Assembly (NCBI GenBank): GCA_035461175.1
Contig: DATHVR010000027.1
Span: 1 to 16,700 of the forward strand
DNA: 16,700 nt
Source of the DNA: DATHVR01 sp035461175
GTDB taxonomy: Bacteria; Actinomycetota; Acidimicrobiia; Spongiisociales; ZC4RG35
Reading direction: 5' to 3'
The position numbers and the translations under genes are program-made. A model generated the notes under the pieces. The model made no database searches. It saw nothing but the letters and a program-made list of their open reading frames with translations, and had not been told where the DNA came from. The number at the start of each line of letters is the position of its first letter. The stretch's first letter is position 1. Of this stretch, positions 1 to 7,376 are shown piece by piece.

Positions 1-74
1 ACCAACAACGCCAACGCCACGAACGAAGCAGCGAGGCGGGAAAGGCGTGATCGACGATCGGCGGTCTGGTTCAT
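1..74 (-). CDS. Partial gene: N-terminus of a signal-anchored or secreted protein
   Basis: Reading leftward from an ATG at 74, the first 24 codons give a basic n-region (MNQTADRRSRLSRL) followed by a hydrophobic stretch (AASFVALALL) that runs off the window. This is the shape of a signal peptide or membrane anchor. A GGGAG ribosome-binding sequence lies about 7 nt upstream of the ATG, which supports the start. It lies 70 bp downstream of the sugar transferase on the same strand, so it could be co-transcribed and belong to the same surface-polysaccharide or envelope locus. Nothing can be said about function from so short a fragment. Confidence 0.6.
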   Translation of the reverse strand, partial: MNQTADRRSRLSRLAASFVALALL

Positions 75-101
75 TCCAATCTCCCTGGAATTGAAGGTTG
101 C

Positions 102-130
102 TCCGGCGGCCCTTGCTTCGGTCCGCCGGA
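102..130 (-). terminator. Hairpin downstream of the sugar transferase gene
   Basis: TCCGGCGG (102-109) pairs perfectly with CCGCCGGA (123-130). Two further G-C pairs can form inside the loop next to a bulged T. The hairpin lies just after the minus-strand stop at 145 and before the next minus-strand start at 74. There is no clear U-tract after it, so it could be a weak terminator, an attenuator or an mRNA-stabilising stem. Confidence 0.3.
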
Positions 131-144
131 CTGAGACATTCGCC

Positions 145-873
145 TCATATCCCGCGGCGGATCCCGAGGGCGGCGAGCGGTGTGAGAGCCAGGATCTTCA
201 GGTCGTGGAAGAAGGAGAGCGAGTCGATGTAGGTGAGGTCGCTCTGGGTGCACTCGTGGAGCGGCTTGTCGCCTCTTTCGGAGATCTGCCACGGGCCGGT
301 GATACCCGGCTTGACGGCATGCCGGCGATGCTGCCACGGCTCATACTGGGCGACGATGTCGACCATCTCGGGGCGAGGCCCCACCAGGCTCATGTCGCCC
401 TTGATGACGTTGATGAACTGGGGGATCTCGTCCAGGCTCCACGTGCGCAGGAATTGGCCGACCGGGGTGATGCGCGGATCCTGGGGATGCTTGTGAGTCT
501 TGCGCCGGTCCTCGCCGATATAAGCTACCTGCTGGTTGCGGCGGTCCGGTTCCATCGTGCGGAACTTGTAGATGGTGAAGGTCTTCCCGAACCTACCGAT
601 GCGCTGCTGGCGCAACAGCACCGGCCCGCCCATGGTGAGATAGATGGCCGCGGCCGCCACGAGGAAGAGTGGCGCCGTGAGCACCGCGAGAATCGCCCCC
701 CCGATAATGTCCAGCGCCGGCTTGGCGTAGCGCTCGTAGGCGGTGATCTCACGATCGAAGATCTCGGCGGCGTCCCGCAGGGGGGTGATCGCCACCGCAT
801 CGGTCGATATGTCGACCAGTGTCTGGTCCTCGACGCCGGGATCATGATGGATCCTGGCTCTGAAATCGGTCAC
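145..873 (-). CDS. Undecaprenyl-phosphate sugar phosphotransferase (bacterial sugar transferase family)
   Basis: Predicted 242 aa. The family transfers a sugar-1-phosphate from a nucleotide sugar to undecaprenyl phosphate at the inner membrane, starting exopolysaccharide, capsule or glycan synthesis. Visible: one hydrophobic segment at about 52-82, then the basic motif GRFGKTFTIYKFRTM (about 93-107), then RTWSLDEIPQFINV, GDMSLVGPRPE and the late motif KPGITGPWQIS, all in family order. The short length and single membrane segment fit the minimal WcaJ/EpsL C-terminal type rather than the five-helix type. I chose the GTG at 873 because GGAGG lies 5 nt upstream. An open frame continues to 999, but that extension has low-complexity, non-family sequence. 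It is divergent from lpdA. The specific sugar cannot be told. Confidence 0.9.
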   Translation of the reverse strand: MTDFRARIHHDPGVEDQTLVDISTDAVAITPLRDAAEIFDREITAYERYAKPALDIIGGAILAVLTAPLFLVAAAAIYLTMGGPVLLRQQRIGRFGKTFTIYKFRTMEPDRRNQQVAYIGEDRRKTHKHPQDPRITPVGQFLRTWSLDEIPQFINVIKGDMSLVGPRPEMVDIVAQYEPWQHRRHAVKPGITGPWQISERGDKPLHECTQSDLTYIDSLSFFHDLKILALTPLAALGIRRGI

Positions 874-1089
874 TCCCGCCTCCCAATTGCCCGTTGCTTG
901 CCCATGGCTCGTGGGAGACGACGAAGAAGATGCCTCCCAAAATCCCTTCCACCACGGAGAGTAGCAGTGGTCTACCCGCTGTATATGGCGGTAAAACATG
1001 AATGGGTCGATTGACCTACGGACCGGGCCAGACTCCCAGCCACTGCGACGGCACTAGGCTCGGCGAAAGCGTAAAGAAAGGCTTCAAGC
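874..1089. promoter_or_regulatory. Divergent intergenic region between the sugar transferase and lpdA
   Basis: These 216 bp separate two divergent genes and must hold both promoters. Towards lpdA there is a TAGGCT (1055-1060) of the TAnnnT actinobacterial -10 type, without a convincing -35 at normal spacing. Towards the sugar transferase, TACTCT on the minus strand (958-963) is a possible -10. Both are weak matches. I see no operator-like inverted repeat. Confidence 0.3.
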
Positions 1090-2460
1090 GTGCACGATAT
1101 CGTTGTAGTGGGCGGTGGTCCGGGCGGCTACGCGTCCGCCCTGTACGCCCACAACTTCGGGCTCGACGTCGCCCTGGTCGTCGACGAGCGGCCGGGAGGG
1201 ACATGTCTATTGCGTGGATGCGTGCCCGCCAAGCAGTGGCTTCATATCGCCGAGGTCTACTCAACCGTCCGCCACGCCTCCGATTTCGGGGTTGTCGTGG
1301 GCGAGCCCGAGATGGACTGGGAAGGCGCCCTGGCCCGCAAACAGAAGACGGTCGACGGCCACGTCCGCGGCCTGGAGGGTCTGCTCAAGAAGCGCAACGT
1401 GGCGACGATCTCCGGCTATGGCCGGCTCGACGGTCCCAACGCCGTCGTCGTCGAGGGCGAAGAGGGCGAGAAGCGGGTGGAGGGTCGCCATGTGATCCTG
1501 GCCACCGGCTCCCATTCGCGCACGATTCCCGGCTATGAGATCGACGGCGAGCGGATCATCACCTCCGATCACGCTCTGGATTGGCCCCGGCAACCACGGA
1601 GGGTGGCGATCATCGGGGCGGGAGTGATCGGATGCGAGTTCGCCTCGCTGCTGGCCGACTTCGGTTCCGAGGTGCATGTCTTTGAAGTGATGGACCAGAT
1701 ACTTCCCGGGACCGATCGCAAGATCGCCCAACAACTCGAGCGTCTGCTCACCCGGCGCGGGGTCCGTTTTCACACCGGGGTGGGGGTCGACCCCGCCAAG
1801 ATCGGGGCTTCCTCGGTCGTGGTCCCCTTCGGGGAGGAATCGGTCGAGGTCGACGTGGTTCTGGTGGCGGTGGGACGGGGTCCCAACACCGAAGGGGTCG
1901 GGGTCGAGTCGACCAAGGCCGAATTGGACCGGGGATTCGTGGTCGTCGACCGCCTCACGATGCAGACCGCCGACCCGACCCTTTACGCGGTCGGCGACAT
2001 CGTGGCCGGTACGCCCCAACTCGCTCATGTCGGGTTCGCCGAGGGGATCGCCGCCGTCACCCACATCGCCACCGGCAAGCCGGCCCCGGTCGATTACCGG
2101 GCGATACCGCGCGTGACCTACACCCATCCCGAGGTCGCCGAGGTCGGCTTCAACGAAGCCCAGGCGGCCGAGGCCGGGCTCGACGTCGAGACCCACAGCC
2201 ATGGCTTCGGCGGGGTTTCGAGGGCCACCATCATCGGGCAGAACCAGGGCACGGTGAAGCTCGTGGTCGAAAAGGACGGCCCGATCGTGGGGGCTTCGGT
2301 GGTCGGTCCCCATGCCGGCGAACTCATCCATGAACTCATGTACGCAGTGGGATGGGAAGCTCTGCCCGCCGAGGCGGCCGCCTTCATCCATGCCCATCCG
2401 ACACTGTCCGAAGCTGTAGGCGAGACGCTGCTGACGGCCACCGGCCGCAGCCTCCACTGA
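1090..2460 (+). CDS. lpdA: Dihydrolipoamide dehydrogenase (E3)
   Basis: 456 aa, normal for the family. The enzyme reoxidises the dihydrolipoyl group on E2 proteins of 2-oxoacid dehydrogenase complexes with NAD+, using FAD and a redox disulfide in the cytoplasm. Visible: FAD-binding GGGPGGYASA at 8-17; the redox pair in GGTCLLRGCVPAK with C39 and C44; the NAD-binding GAGVIGCEFASLL; the second FAD motif TLYAVGDIV; and the C-terminal HAHPTLSEAVGE carrying the catalytic His-Glu dyad. GTG start with AAAGG about 8 nt upstream. It sits 17 bp before the E2 gene, clearly one operon. No E1 subunit lies in the window, so the complex served (pyruvate, 2-oxoglutarate or branched-chain) is not fixed by context. 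Confidence 0.95.
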   Translation: MHDIVVVGGGPGGYASALYAHNFGLDVALVVDERPGGTCLLRGCVPAKQWLHIAEVYSTVRHASDFGVVVGEPEMDWEGALARKQKTVDGHVRGLEGLLKKRNVATISGYGRLDGPNAVVVEGEEGEKRVEGRHVILATGSHSRTIPGYEIDGERIITSDHALDWPRQPRRVAIIGAGVIGCEFASLLADFGSEVHVFEVMDQILPGTDRKIAQQLERLLTRRGVRFHTGVGVDPAKIGASSVVVPFGEESVEVDVVLVAVGRGPNTEGVGVESTKAELDRGFVVVDRLTMQTADPTLYAVGDIVAGTPQLAHVGFAEGIAAVTHIATGKPAPVDYRAIPRVTYTHPEVAEVGFNEAQAAEAGLDVETHSHGFGGVSRATIIGQNQGTVKLVVEKDGPIVGASVVGPHAGELIHELMYAVGWEALPAEAAAFIHAHPTLSEAVGETLLTATGRSLH

Positions 2461-2477
2461 AAGAGGGATCCAGAGAG

Positions 2478-4043
2478 ATGGCTACGAGAGTAACGATGCC
2501 CCAACTCGGGGAGACGGTGACCGAGGGCACCATCCTGCGGTGGGCCAAGGCCGTGGGCGACACCATCGCCGAGGACGAGGTCCTGGTCGAGATATCCACC
2601 GACAAGGTGGACACCGAGGTGCCATCTCCGGCCGCCGGCGTGATCCTCGAGATCCTGGTGGAAGAGGGCGAGACCGTCGAGGTCGGCGCCGAGTTGGTCG
2701 TGATCGGCGAGGAAGGCGAAGCCGCCGGCGATGAGGCCCCGGCTGAGGAGGCCCCGGCTGAGGAGGCTCCGGCTGAGGAGGCTCCGGCCGAGGAGCCTGA
2801 GGCCGAGGAGGCGGCAGAGGAGCCAGCAGAGGAGCCCCTCGCCCCGGAGCCCGAGGAGCCGTCCGAGACCCAACCGTCCGGGGAGGAGCCGGAGGCAGCC
2901 CCCCAAGCCGAGACTTCTGCCGCCGCCACCGAGCCCGCTTCGGAGCCTGAGACCCGAGCCCCTGCCGCTGAAGAGGCGACTGCGACCGAGGCCGGTGAGG
3001 AAGCCGAGCCGCGCCTGCTCTCGCCGGTGGTCAGAAAGCTGGCCCGCGAGCACGACATAGATCTCGCCAAGGTGGAGGGGACCGGCCAGGGAGGCCGGAT
3101 CACCCGCCGCGATGTCGAAGCCTATCTGGATGAGGGCCCGGCCGAGGCGCCCGCTGAGGAAGCTCCGGCCGCCGAGGAGAAGCCACCGGCGGAGGAAGCC
3201 AAACCCACCGCCGAGCCCGCCGCGGAGCCGGAACCCGCCCCTGCGCCGGCACCGGAAGAGAAGCCGGCCAAGGAGGAAGAGGCAGCCAAGCCGGCGGCCG
3301 CCGCCGCCCCCGCCACCGCCGACGGCGACGAAGAAGTGGAACTCGGTCGTCTGCGGGTCCGGATCGCCGAGAACATGCGGCGCTCCAAGGATTCTGCCGC
3401 CCATGTCTGGACGTCGGTCGAGGTGGACTTCGAGCGGGTCGAACGGGTGCGCCAGGCCCACAAGGAGGCTTTCAAGGCCGAGGAGGGCTTCTCGCTCACC
3501 TATCTCCCCTTCATCTCCCGGGCCACCATCGACGCCCTCAAGGCCTATCCGGTGGTGAACTCCTCCTTTTTCCTGGAGGAACGCAAGGCGGTATTCCATC
3601 GCAACGTCAATCTCGGGATCGCCATCGACCTCGATCAGCAGGGTCTGATCGTGGCCGGCGTGCGCGATGCCGACGGTCTGCGTCTGGTCGGTCTGGCCCG
3701 GCGCATCTCCGAGCTGGCCAACAAGGCCAGGGCGGGGAAGCTGGAGCCGAACGACGTGACCGGCGCCACCTTCACCATCACCAACCCCGGACCATTCGGT
3801 TCGTTCATGTCGGCGCCGGTGATCAACGTGCCCAACGTCGCCATCCTGTCGACGGACACGATCACCAAGCGGCCGGCGGTGGTGCAGGGACCCGACGGTG
3901 AGGACATGATCGCCATCCGCCACATCGGCTATCTCGGTCTGACCTGGGACCATCGCGCCTTCGACGGCTCGACCGCGGTCCTGTTCCTGCGTCAGATCAA
4001 GGAGAACATCGAAACCTGGGACTGGGAGCAGGAACTCACCTGA
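2478..4043 (+). CDS. sucB: 2-oxoacid dehydrogenase E2, dihydrolipoamide acyl/succinyltransferase
   Basis: 521 aa. E2 carries acyl groups on a lipoyl-lysine and passes them to CoA. Domain order: one lipoyl domain (about 1-78) with the acceptor lysine K43 in EISTDKVDTEVPSP; an acidic Ala/Pro/Glu linker (about 79-175); a peripheral-subunit-binding domain (about 179-217, SPVVRKLAREHDIDL and GQGGRITRRDV); a second Ala/Pro/Glu linker; and the catalytic acyltransferase domain (about 285-521) with active-site DHRAFDG, His492 and Asp496. The start is the ATG at 2478, where the lipoyl domain begins, with AGAGGG just upstream. The substrate class (succinyl, acetyl or branched) is uncertain; the symbol is the best guess for an actinobacterial E2. 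Its stop overlaps the convergent nucleotidyltransferase gene by 8 bp. Confidence 0.9.
   Translation: MATRVTMPQLGETVTEGTILRWAKAVGDTIAEDEVLVEISTDKVDTEVPSPAAGVILEILVEEGETVEVGAELVVIGEEGEAAGDEAPAEEAPAEEAPAEEAPAEEPEAEEAAEEPAEEPLAPEPEEPSETQPSGEEPEAAPQAETSAAATEPASEPETRAPAAEEATATEAGEEAEPRLLSPVVRKLAREHDIDLAKVEGTGQGGRITRRDVEAYLDEGPAEAPAEEAPAAEEKPPAEEAKPTAEPAAEPEPAPAPAPEEKPAKEEEAAKPAAAAAPATADGDEEVELGRLRVRIAENMRRSKDSAAHVWTSVEVDFERVERVRQAHKEAFKAEEGFSLTYLPFISRATIDALKAYPVVNSSFFLEERKAVFHRNVNLGIAIDLDQQGLIVAGVRDADGLRLVGLARRISELANKARAGKLEPNDVTGATFTITNPGPFGSFMSAPVINVPNVAILSTDTITKRPAVVQGPDGEDMIAIRHIGYLGLTWDHRAFDGSTAVLFLRQIKENIETWDWEQELT
2736..2795 (+). repeat. Four tandem 15-bp repeats encoding APAEE in the E2 linker
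   Basis: Four in-frame copies of a 15-bp unit (GCCCCGGCTGAGGAG with third-position changes) encode APAEE four times, directly after the lipoyl domain. The flanking linker continues in the same Ala/Pro/Glu style but less regularly. Such linkers act as flexible swinging arms, and the repeat number is likely to vary by slippage. Confidence 0.9.
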
Positions 4044-5160
4044 GGCGATCAGGCCCGGACGCCTGATGGCGCCGGGCCGCCAGGCGTCTCCAGCGAGATG
4101 TGATCCGGGTGGTTACCACCCGCCACAGGTAGGGACCACGCGCCTCGGGATGGAGGCGACGCAGGCGGGCGTCGGGGGGGAGGGCCGAGCGTCCGATCCA
4201 GCGCAACGTCTCCCAGGCTCGGCCGCGGGCGGTCAGCGGCATCAGCCAGCTTCCCAGCCTGGGGTTGCGGACCCTGCCCTCGGTTCCGAGCAGGCGGATG
4301 TCGGGGCTCCAGAGTCGACGCCAGAGTCGGGTTCGCCATGATGCAGGAGCTGTAACCGGCGTCTCGATGCCGACCTCGCTACTGAGCACCTCGATCGCCA
4401 CCGCCAATTGGTCCCACAGGCCTTCGGCCTCGACCAGGGCTTTCACGCGTCCGAGGTCGACGCCGGCCCGGAGTCGCCGGACGAACTCCGCGCAGCCGAT
4501 CAGATACCGGAACCGGTCCCGGGCCTGATGGAGAACGAAGACTGCGAACGATGCCTCGCGGTCGAGTGCTCGCAGGTCCCCCACACCGGGCACAGCTACC
4601 CCGGTCGTAGCCTCCCACCACTGAGCAGGATGTCTGGCCCCGCGTCCAACTCGCACGACATCGATATGGAGATCGATCGGAACGCCGGCCGTGAAGAAGC
4701 CGACAGTCGAGGTATATCCACCCTCGACCAGGTCGTCCAGCGCGTCGGCGTCGGGGAAGTCCGGCTCCAGCGCGAGGACCGCCCGCGTCAGCGATTCCCC
4801 CGGCGCGAGACATACATCGATGTCCGCGAAGGGTCGATGACCCGGAGCCTCGAAAACGCGATAGGCCTCAACTATCCCCTTGAAGAAGAGGTGATCGATG
4901 CCGACCGCAGCGAGCCGGTCATGTATCGAGGCGGCCGCCTCGACCAGGCGGTTGCGACCGACCGAAGCCTGGAGGTCGAGCGCCTCCAGGCGGGCCCAAA
5001 CCTGCCGATCGACTTCGACGCCGGCGGTCCGGACCTCGTCGAGGAGCAGACCCGTCATCCGGTGGTCCTCCGCCGACTCCACCACGGTGGCGTCGATTCC
5101 GGCGGGGTCGATGGGACGCCCGGCCGCGAGATCTACCAGGAGCGGATGGGGGCGCGCCAC
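4036..5160 (-). CDS. Nucleotidyltransferase-family protein of the RiPP cluster
   Basis: 374 aa, GTG start at 5160, 9 bp after the B1 stop; the ribosome-binding site is poor, so expression probably depends on coupling. The fold signature of the uncharacterised nucleotidyltransferase family (NTP_transf_5 type) is visible: HLFFKG at about 90-95, then RPFADIDVCL with D113 and D115 as the likely metal-binding DxD pair. The C-terminal third is Arg/Trp-rich and of unknown role. Homologues occur in lasso clusters of the paeninodin type together with the kinase. Their reaction is, as far as I know, not settled; transfer of a nucleotide or nucleotide sugar to the peptide is a reasonable guess. It is last in the minus arm and runs 8 bp into the convergent E2 gene. 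Confidence 0.8.
   Translation of the reverse strand: MARPHPLLVDLAAGRPIDPAGIDATVVESAEDHRMTGLLLDEVRTAGVEVDRQVWARLEALDLQASVGRNRLVEAAASIHDRLAAVGIDHLFFKGIVEAYRVFEAPGHRPFADIDVCLAPGESLTRAVLALEPDFPDADALDDLVEGGYTSTVGFFTAGVPIDLHIDVVRVGRGARHPAQWWEATTGVAVPGVGDLRALDREASFAVFVLHQARDRFRYLIGCAEFVRRLRAGVDLGRVKALVEAEGLWDQLAVAIEVLSSEVGIETPVTAPASWRTRLWRRLWSPDIRLLGTEGRVRNPRLGSWLMPLTARGRAWETLRWIGRSALPPDARLRRLHPEARGPYLWRVVTTRITSRWRRLAARRHQASGPDRLR
4048..4067. terminator. Hairpin at the convergent E2 / nucleotidyltransferase junction
   Basis: ATCAGGC (4048-4054) and GCCTGAT (4061-4067) form a perfect 7-bp stem with a 6-nt loop, 4 nt after the E2 stop and inside the 3' end of the nucleotidyltransferase gene. No U-tract follows on either strand, so terminator activity is only a possibility. 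Confidence 0.3.
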
Positions 5161-5169
5161 GCCAGGCGC

Positions 5170-5442
5170 TCAGTCCTGGATCAGGTGGCGCTTCCGGAGC
5201 TCCCCGATGAAATCATCGAGGTCGGAGCGGGCGATCGAGGGATCGATGTCGTACTGTCGGACCATCCACTCCGCGATCTGATCCAGATCATTGCCTTGCC
5301 CCAACTGTTCCCAGAGCTGGCAGCCGGTGGAGTTGAGCTCGAAATAGGCACCAGTCTCGGCGTCGAGCACCACTCCGCCATCATCGAGGGGTCGGAACAC
5401 GGCCGTGGGGCTGACTGAGATGGAGTTGGTAGGTTCTGGCAT
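5170..5442 (-). CDS. PqqD-like RiPP recognition element, lasso B1 protein
   Basis: 90 aa. B1 proteins bind the precursor leader and deliver it to the B2 peptidase and the cyclase. Visible PqqD-type features: FRPLDDGGVVLDAETGAYFELN (broken here as FRPLDDGG, VVLDAETG, AYFELN), a beta-rich start in which the leader is usually clamped, then STGCQLWEQL and a helical C-terminus (DLDQIAEWM, DDFIGELRKR). ATG at 5442 shares its A with the permease stop (TGATG), so the two are translationally coupled. It is a stand-alone domain rather than fused to B2, the usual state in actinobacterial clusters. Confidence in role is high because of context and length. Confidence 0.92.
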   Translation of the reverse strand: MPEPTNSISVSPTAVFRPLDDGGVVLDAETGAYFELNSTGCQLWEQLGQGNDLDQIAEWMVRQYDIDPSIARSDLDDFIGELRKRHLIQD

Positions 5443-6257
5443 CAGTAGGTGATCAATGTACCGCGTCGTCGTTCTCTCGCCAGGGCGATGGAGCCGGCCA
5501 GCTGGCCGACAGCGAGGCTGCCCACTGCCCACAGCAGGATCACTCCGACTTGCCCGATCACATCGGGAATGGTGGCCCCTCCCAGCAGGGCCTGGCGAGT
5601 GCCTTCGAAGGCGAGGCCCACAGGATTGGACTCGGCCAGCGTCCGCAACCAGTCCGGGAAGAGTGAGAGCGGGAAATACGCCCCCGAGGTGATGCTGATG
5701 GCGGCAGCCACGATCCCGACCAGCCCTCCGCCGCGCTTGAAGGTGAGGATTGCTGCCGCCCCGATCATCCCCAGTCCCCACACGAAGGGTATGAACGCGA
5801 GCAGGATCATCAGCGCGGCCGGGATTCCGGACCACAGGAACCGGACGTCGAGGATCAGGGCGAGAGCTCCCAGGAACAACCCGGTGCGAAGGGGGACGTA
5901 GATGAGGTCGTAGCTGGCCAGTCCCAACTGGATCACCCACGGCCGCACCGGGGTCATCAGCAGCGACTCCAGAGTCCCGGCCAGCTGCTCCTGCCGGAGG
6001 GCGGTCGAGGTCTTTCCCATGCCCAGACCCATGAAGGCACCGAGAACGATGCCGACCGATGCGAACTCCAGGTAGGTGGTGGGACGGCTCCCGTACTGGG
6101 GGAGGGTGGCAGGATCCACCATCTTGCCCAGAAAGTAGAACATGGCGATCTGGAAGACGAGGTTGAAGGCGTCGGACAGGAAGGCTGCCCGGTAGCTCCA
6201 GGCGGTGAGCAGGTCCCGGCGGGCGAACGCCGACAGTCGGCCCATGACGGCGGTCAC
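5442..6257 (-). CDS. ABC-2 type transporter permease of the RiPP exporter
   Basis: 271 aa with about six hydrophobic segments (for example FNLVFQIAMFYFLG, FASVGIVLGAFMGLGMG, LFLGALALILDV, ALMILLAFIPFVWGLGMIG, and the last near QVGVILLWAVGSLAVG), typical of ABC-2 membrane proteins of the DrrB/ABC-2 group. GTG start at 6257 overlaps the ATPase stop as GTGA, with AAGGGGA about 8 nt upstream. It pairs with the ATPase to export the mature peptide and probably gives self-protection. Unlike many proteobacterial lasso exporters (McjD type) the ATPase and membrane domains are on separate chains and there is no peptidase domain. Confidence 0.9.
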   Translation of the reverse strand: MTAVMGRLSAFARRDLLTAWSYRAAFLSDAFNLVFQIAMFYFLGKMVDPATLPQYGSRPTTYLEFASVGIVLGAFMGLGMGKTSTALRQEQLAGTLESLLMTPVRPWVIQLGLASYDLIYVPLRTGLFLGALALILDVRFLWSGIPAALMILLAFIPFVWGLGMIGAAAILTFKRGGGLVGIVAAAISITSGAYFPLSLFPDWLRTLAESNPVGLAFEGTRQALLGGATIPDVIGQVGVILLWAVGSLAVGQLAGSIALARERRRGTLITY

Positions 6258-7183
6258 GCCGAGTCCCCTTCGAGCACGTGGCGGTAGGCGGCCTCCACCG
6301 CGGATCCCTCCTCGTTGACCCTGACCACCGAAACACCGGCACCGGCAAGGGCAGACACAACTTCACCGATCGTGGTGGCGGCCGATACATGGACGACCAG
6401 GTCGTTCTCGTCCCGCTTCCACTCCAGCCCCTCCATCTCGTCCAGGATCTCCATGCCCGTGCCGCCTTCATTTCCGATTCCCACCCGAAAGCTGCGCCGG
6501 GGAAGCCGCGACAGGAGATCGGCCATCGGCCCGCTGAAGACGACGCCACGGCGGGAGAGGACAGTGACGGAGTGAGCAAACCCGCTCAGTTCGTCCAGTC
6601 TCTGCGTGGCCCAGAGCACGGCGGTGCCCGTCTCGGCTCGCCGGCTGATCAACTGGCGAATAGCCACGGCTCCGTCGGGATCGAGATCGTGAGTGGTCTC
6701 GTCGCACAGAAGGAGATCAGGGTCGGGGAGCAGCGCCCGGGCCGCCGCCAGCCGCTTGAGCATTCCTTTCGAGTACAGACCCGTGGCACGGCTGCCGGCT
6801 TCCGACAGGCCCACCGTATTCATGAGGTCGGTCGCCCGCTCGGTGGCGATCCGTTTGGACAGCCCATACATACGTCCGAAAAAGACCAGGTTGTCCTTGC
6901 CGCTGAGGCGCAGGTAGAAGGTCCGGTCGCCGCCCGGAATCCAGCCGATTCGGGTCCGCACCGCCTCGGCCGAGGGTTCACCGCCGAGGACCCTTATTTG
7001 GCCGGAGGTGGGGTCTACCAGGCCGGCAACGATTCGCAGCAACGTGGTCTTGCCCACACCGTTGGGCCCGATCAGTCCGTGGATGTGCCCCGGCTCGACG
7101 GAGAAGTCGACATCGGTGAGGACGGTCAAGTCCCCGAAACTCCGGTCCACGCGCATGACCTCGACCACAGGGGTCGAGGTCAT
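6254..7183 (-). CDS. ABC transporter ATP-binding protein of the RiPP exporter
   Basis: 309 aa. Walker A GPNGVGKTT at 39-47; signature region YSKGM at 137-141 in place of the usual SGG form; Walker B LLLCDE at 157-162, followed by TTHDLDP. The Q-loop position (WIPGGDRTFY) has lost the glutamine and the H-loop position reads ATQRLDEL with Gln for His, the latter also seen in DrrA-like exporters. A C-terminal extension of about 75 aa follows the core, as in DUF4162-type ATPases. I chose the ATG at 7183 because it begins directly before the first ABC strand and an AGAGGT lies about 13 nt upstream; an upstream GTG at about 7213 is possible. It lies 37 bp downstream of the precursor stop. Cytoplasmic face of the membrane. 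Confidence 0.88.
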   Translation of the reverse strand: MTSTPVVEVMRVDRSFGDLTVLTDVDFSVEPGHIHGLIGPNGVGKTTLLRIVAGLVDPTSGQIRVLGGEPSAEAVRTRIGWIPGGDRTFYLRLSGKDNLVFFGRMYGLSKRIATERATDLMNTVGLSEAGSRATGLYSKGMLKRLAAARALLPDPDLLLCDETTHDLDPDGAVAIRQLISRRAETGTAVLWATQRLDELSGFAHSVTVLSRRGVVFSGPMADLLSRLPRRSFRVGIGNEGGTGMEILDEMEGLEWKRDENDLVVHVSAATTIGEVVSALAGAGVSVVRVNEEGSAVEAAYRHVLEGDSA

Positions 7184-7220
7184 GGTTGATATTGCGACCT
7201 CTGGTGAGGTCACCACGGGA

Positions 7221-7376
7221 TCAGGAGTGCGACGGCTCGTCGAACTTGTCGACCTGATACTCCGGATGGTTGCGGTTCTTTCCCTTGGGGCCAACGCCCG
7301 GAACCTGTCCGGTGTTGGTGAACGTGTGATCGGCGATCGAGCCCAAATCGGTGATCGCCGGCTTCTCATATGGCAC
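7221..7376 (-). CDS. Lasso-type RiPP precursor peptide, 51 aa
   Basis: The leader contains the lasso consensus YxxPxLxxxGxxxxxT as YEKPAITDLGSIADHT, residues 3-18: Y3, P6, I8, G12 and T18. If T18 is the -2 threonine, the core is residues 20-51 and begins TNTGQVPGVG. Start choice: GTG at 7376, with GGGAGGT 8 nt upstream. An ATG at 7436 in the same frame has no ribosome-binding site and lies inside the promoter-like AT-rich stretch. The core has no Cys, Asp or Glu in its first 19 residues; the first acidic residue is E39, then D43, D46 and E47. The peptide ends PSHS, giving a C-terminal serine suited to the kinase. First gene of the minus arm. The leader call is firm; the final topology is open. 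Confidence 0.92.
   Translation of the reverse strand: MPYEKPAITDLGSIADHTFTNTGQVPGVGPKGKNRNHPEYQVDKFDEPSHS

Noticed and set aside
874..999. N-terminal extension of the sugar transferase to 999
   Set aside because: The added residues are Ser-rich and unlike the family; the GTG at 873 has GGAGG at good spacing.
1261..2457. 398-codon minus-strand open frame opposite lpdA
   Set aside because: His/Asp/Gly-rich antisense shadow without domain motifs.
2118..3953. Long minus-strand open frame across lpdA and the E2 gene
   Set aside because: Gly/Leu/Arg-rich translation typical of the antisense of a high-GC gene with Ala/Pro/Glu repeats; the plus strand carries clear enzyme motifs.
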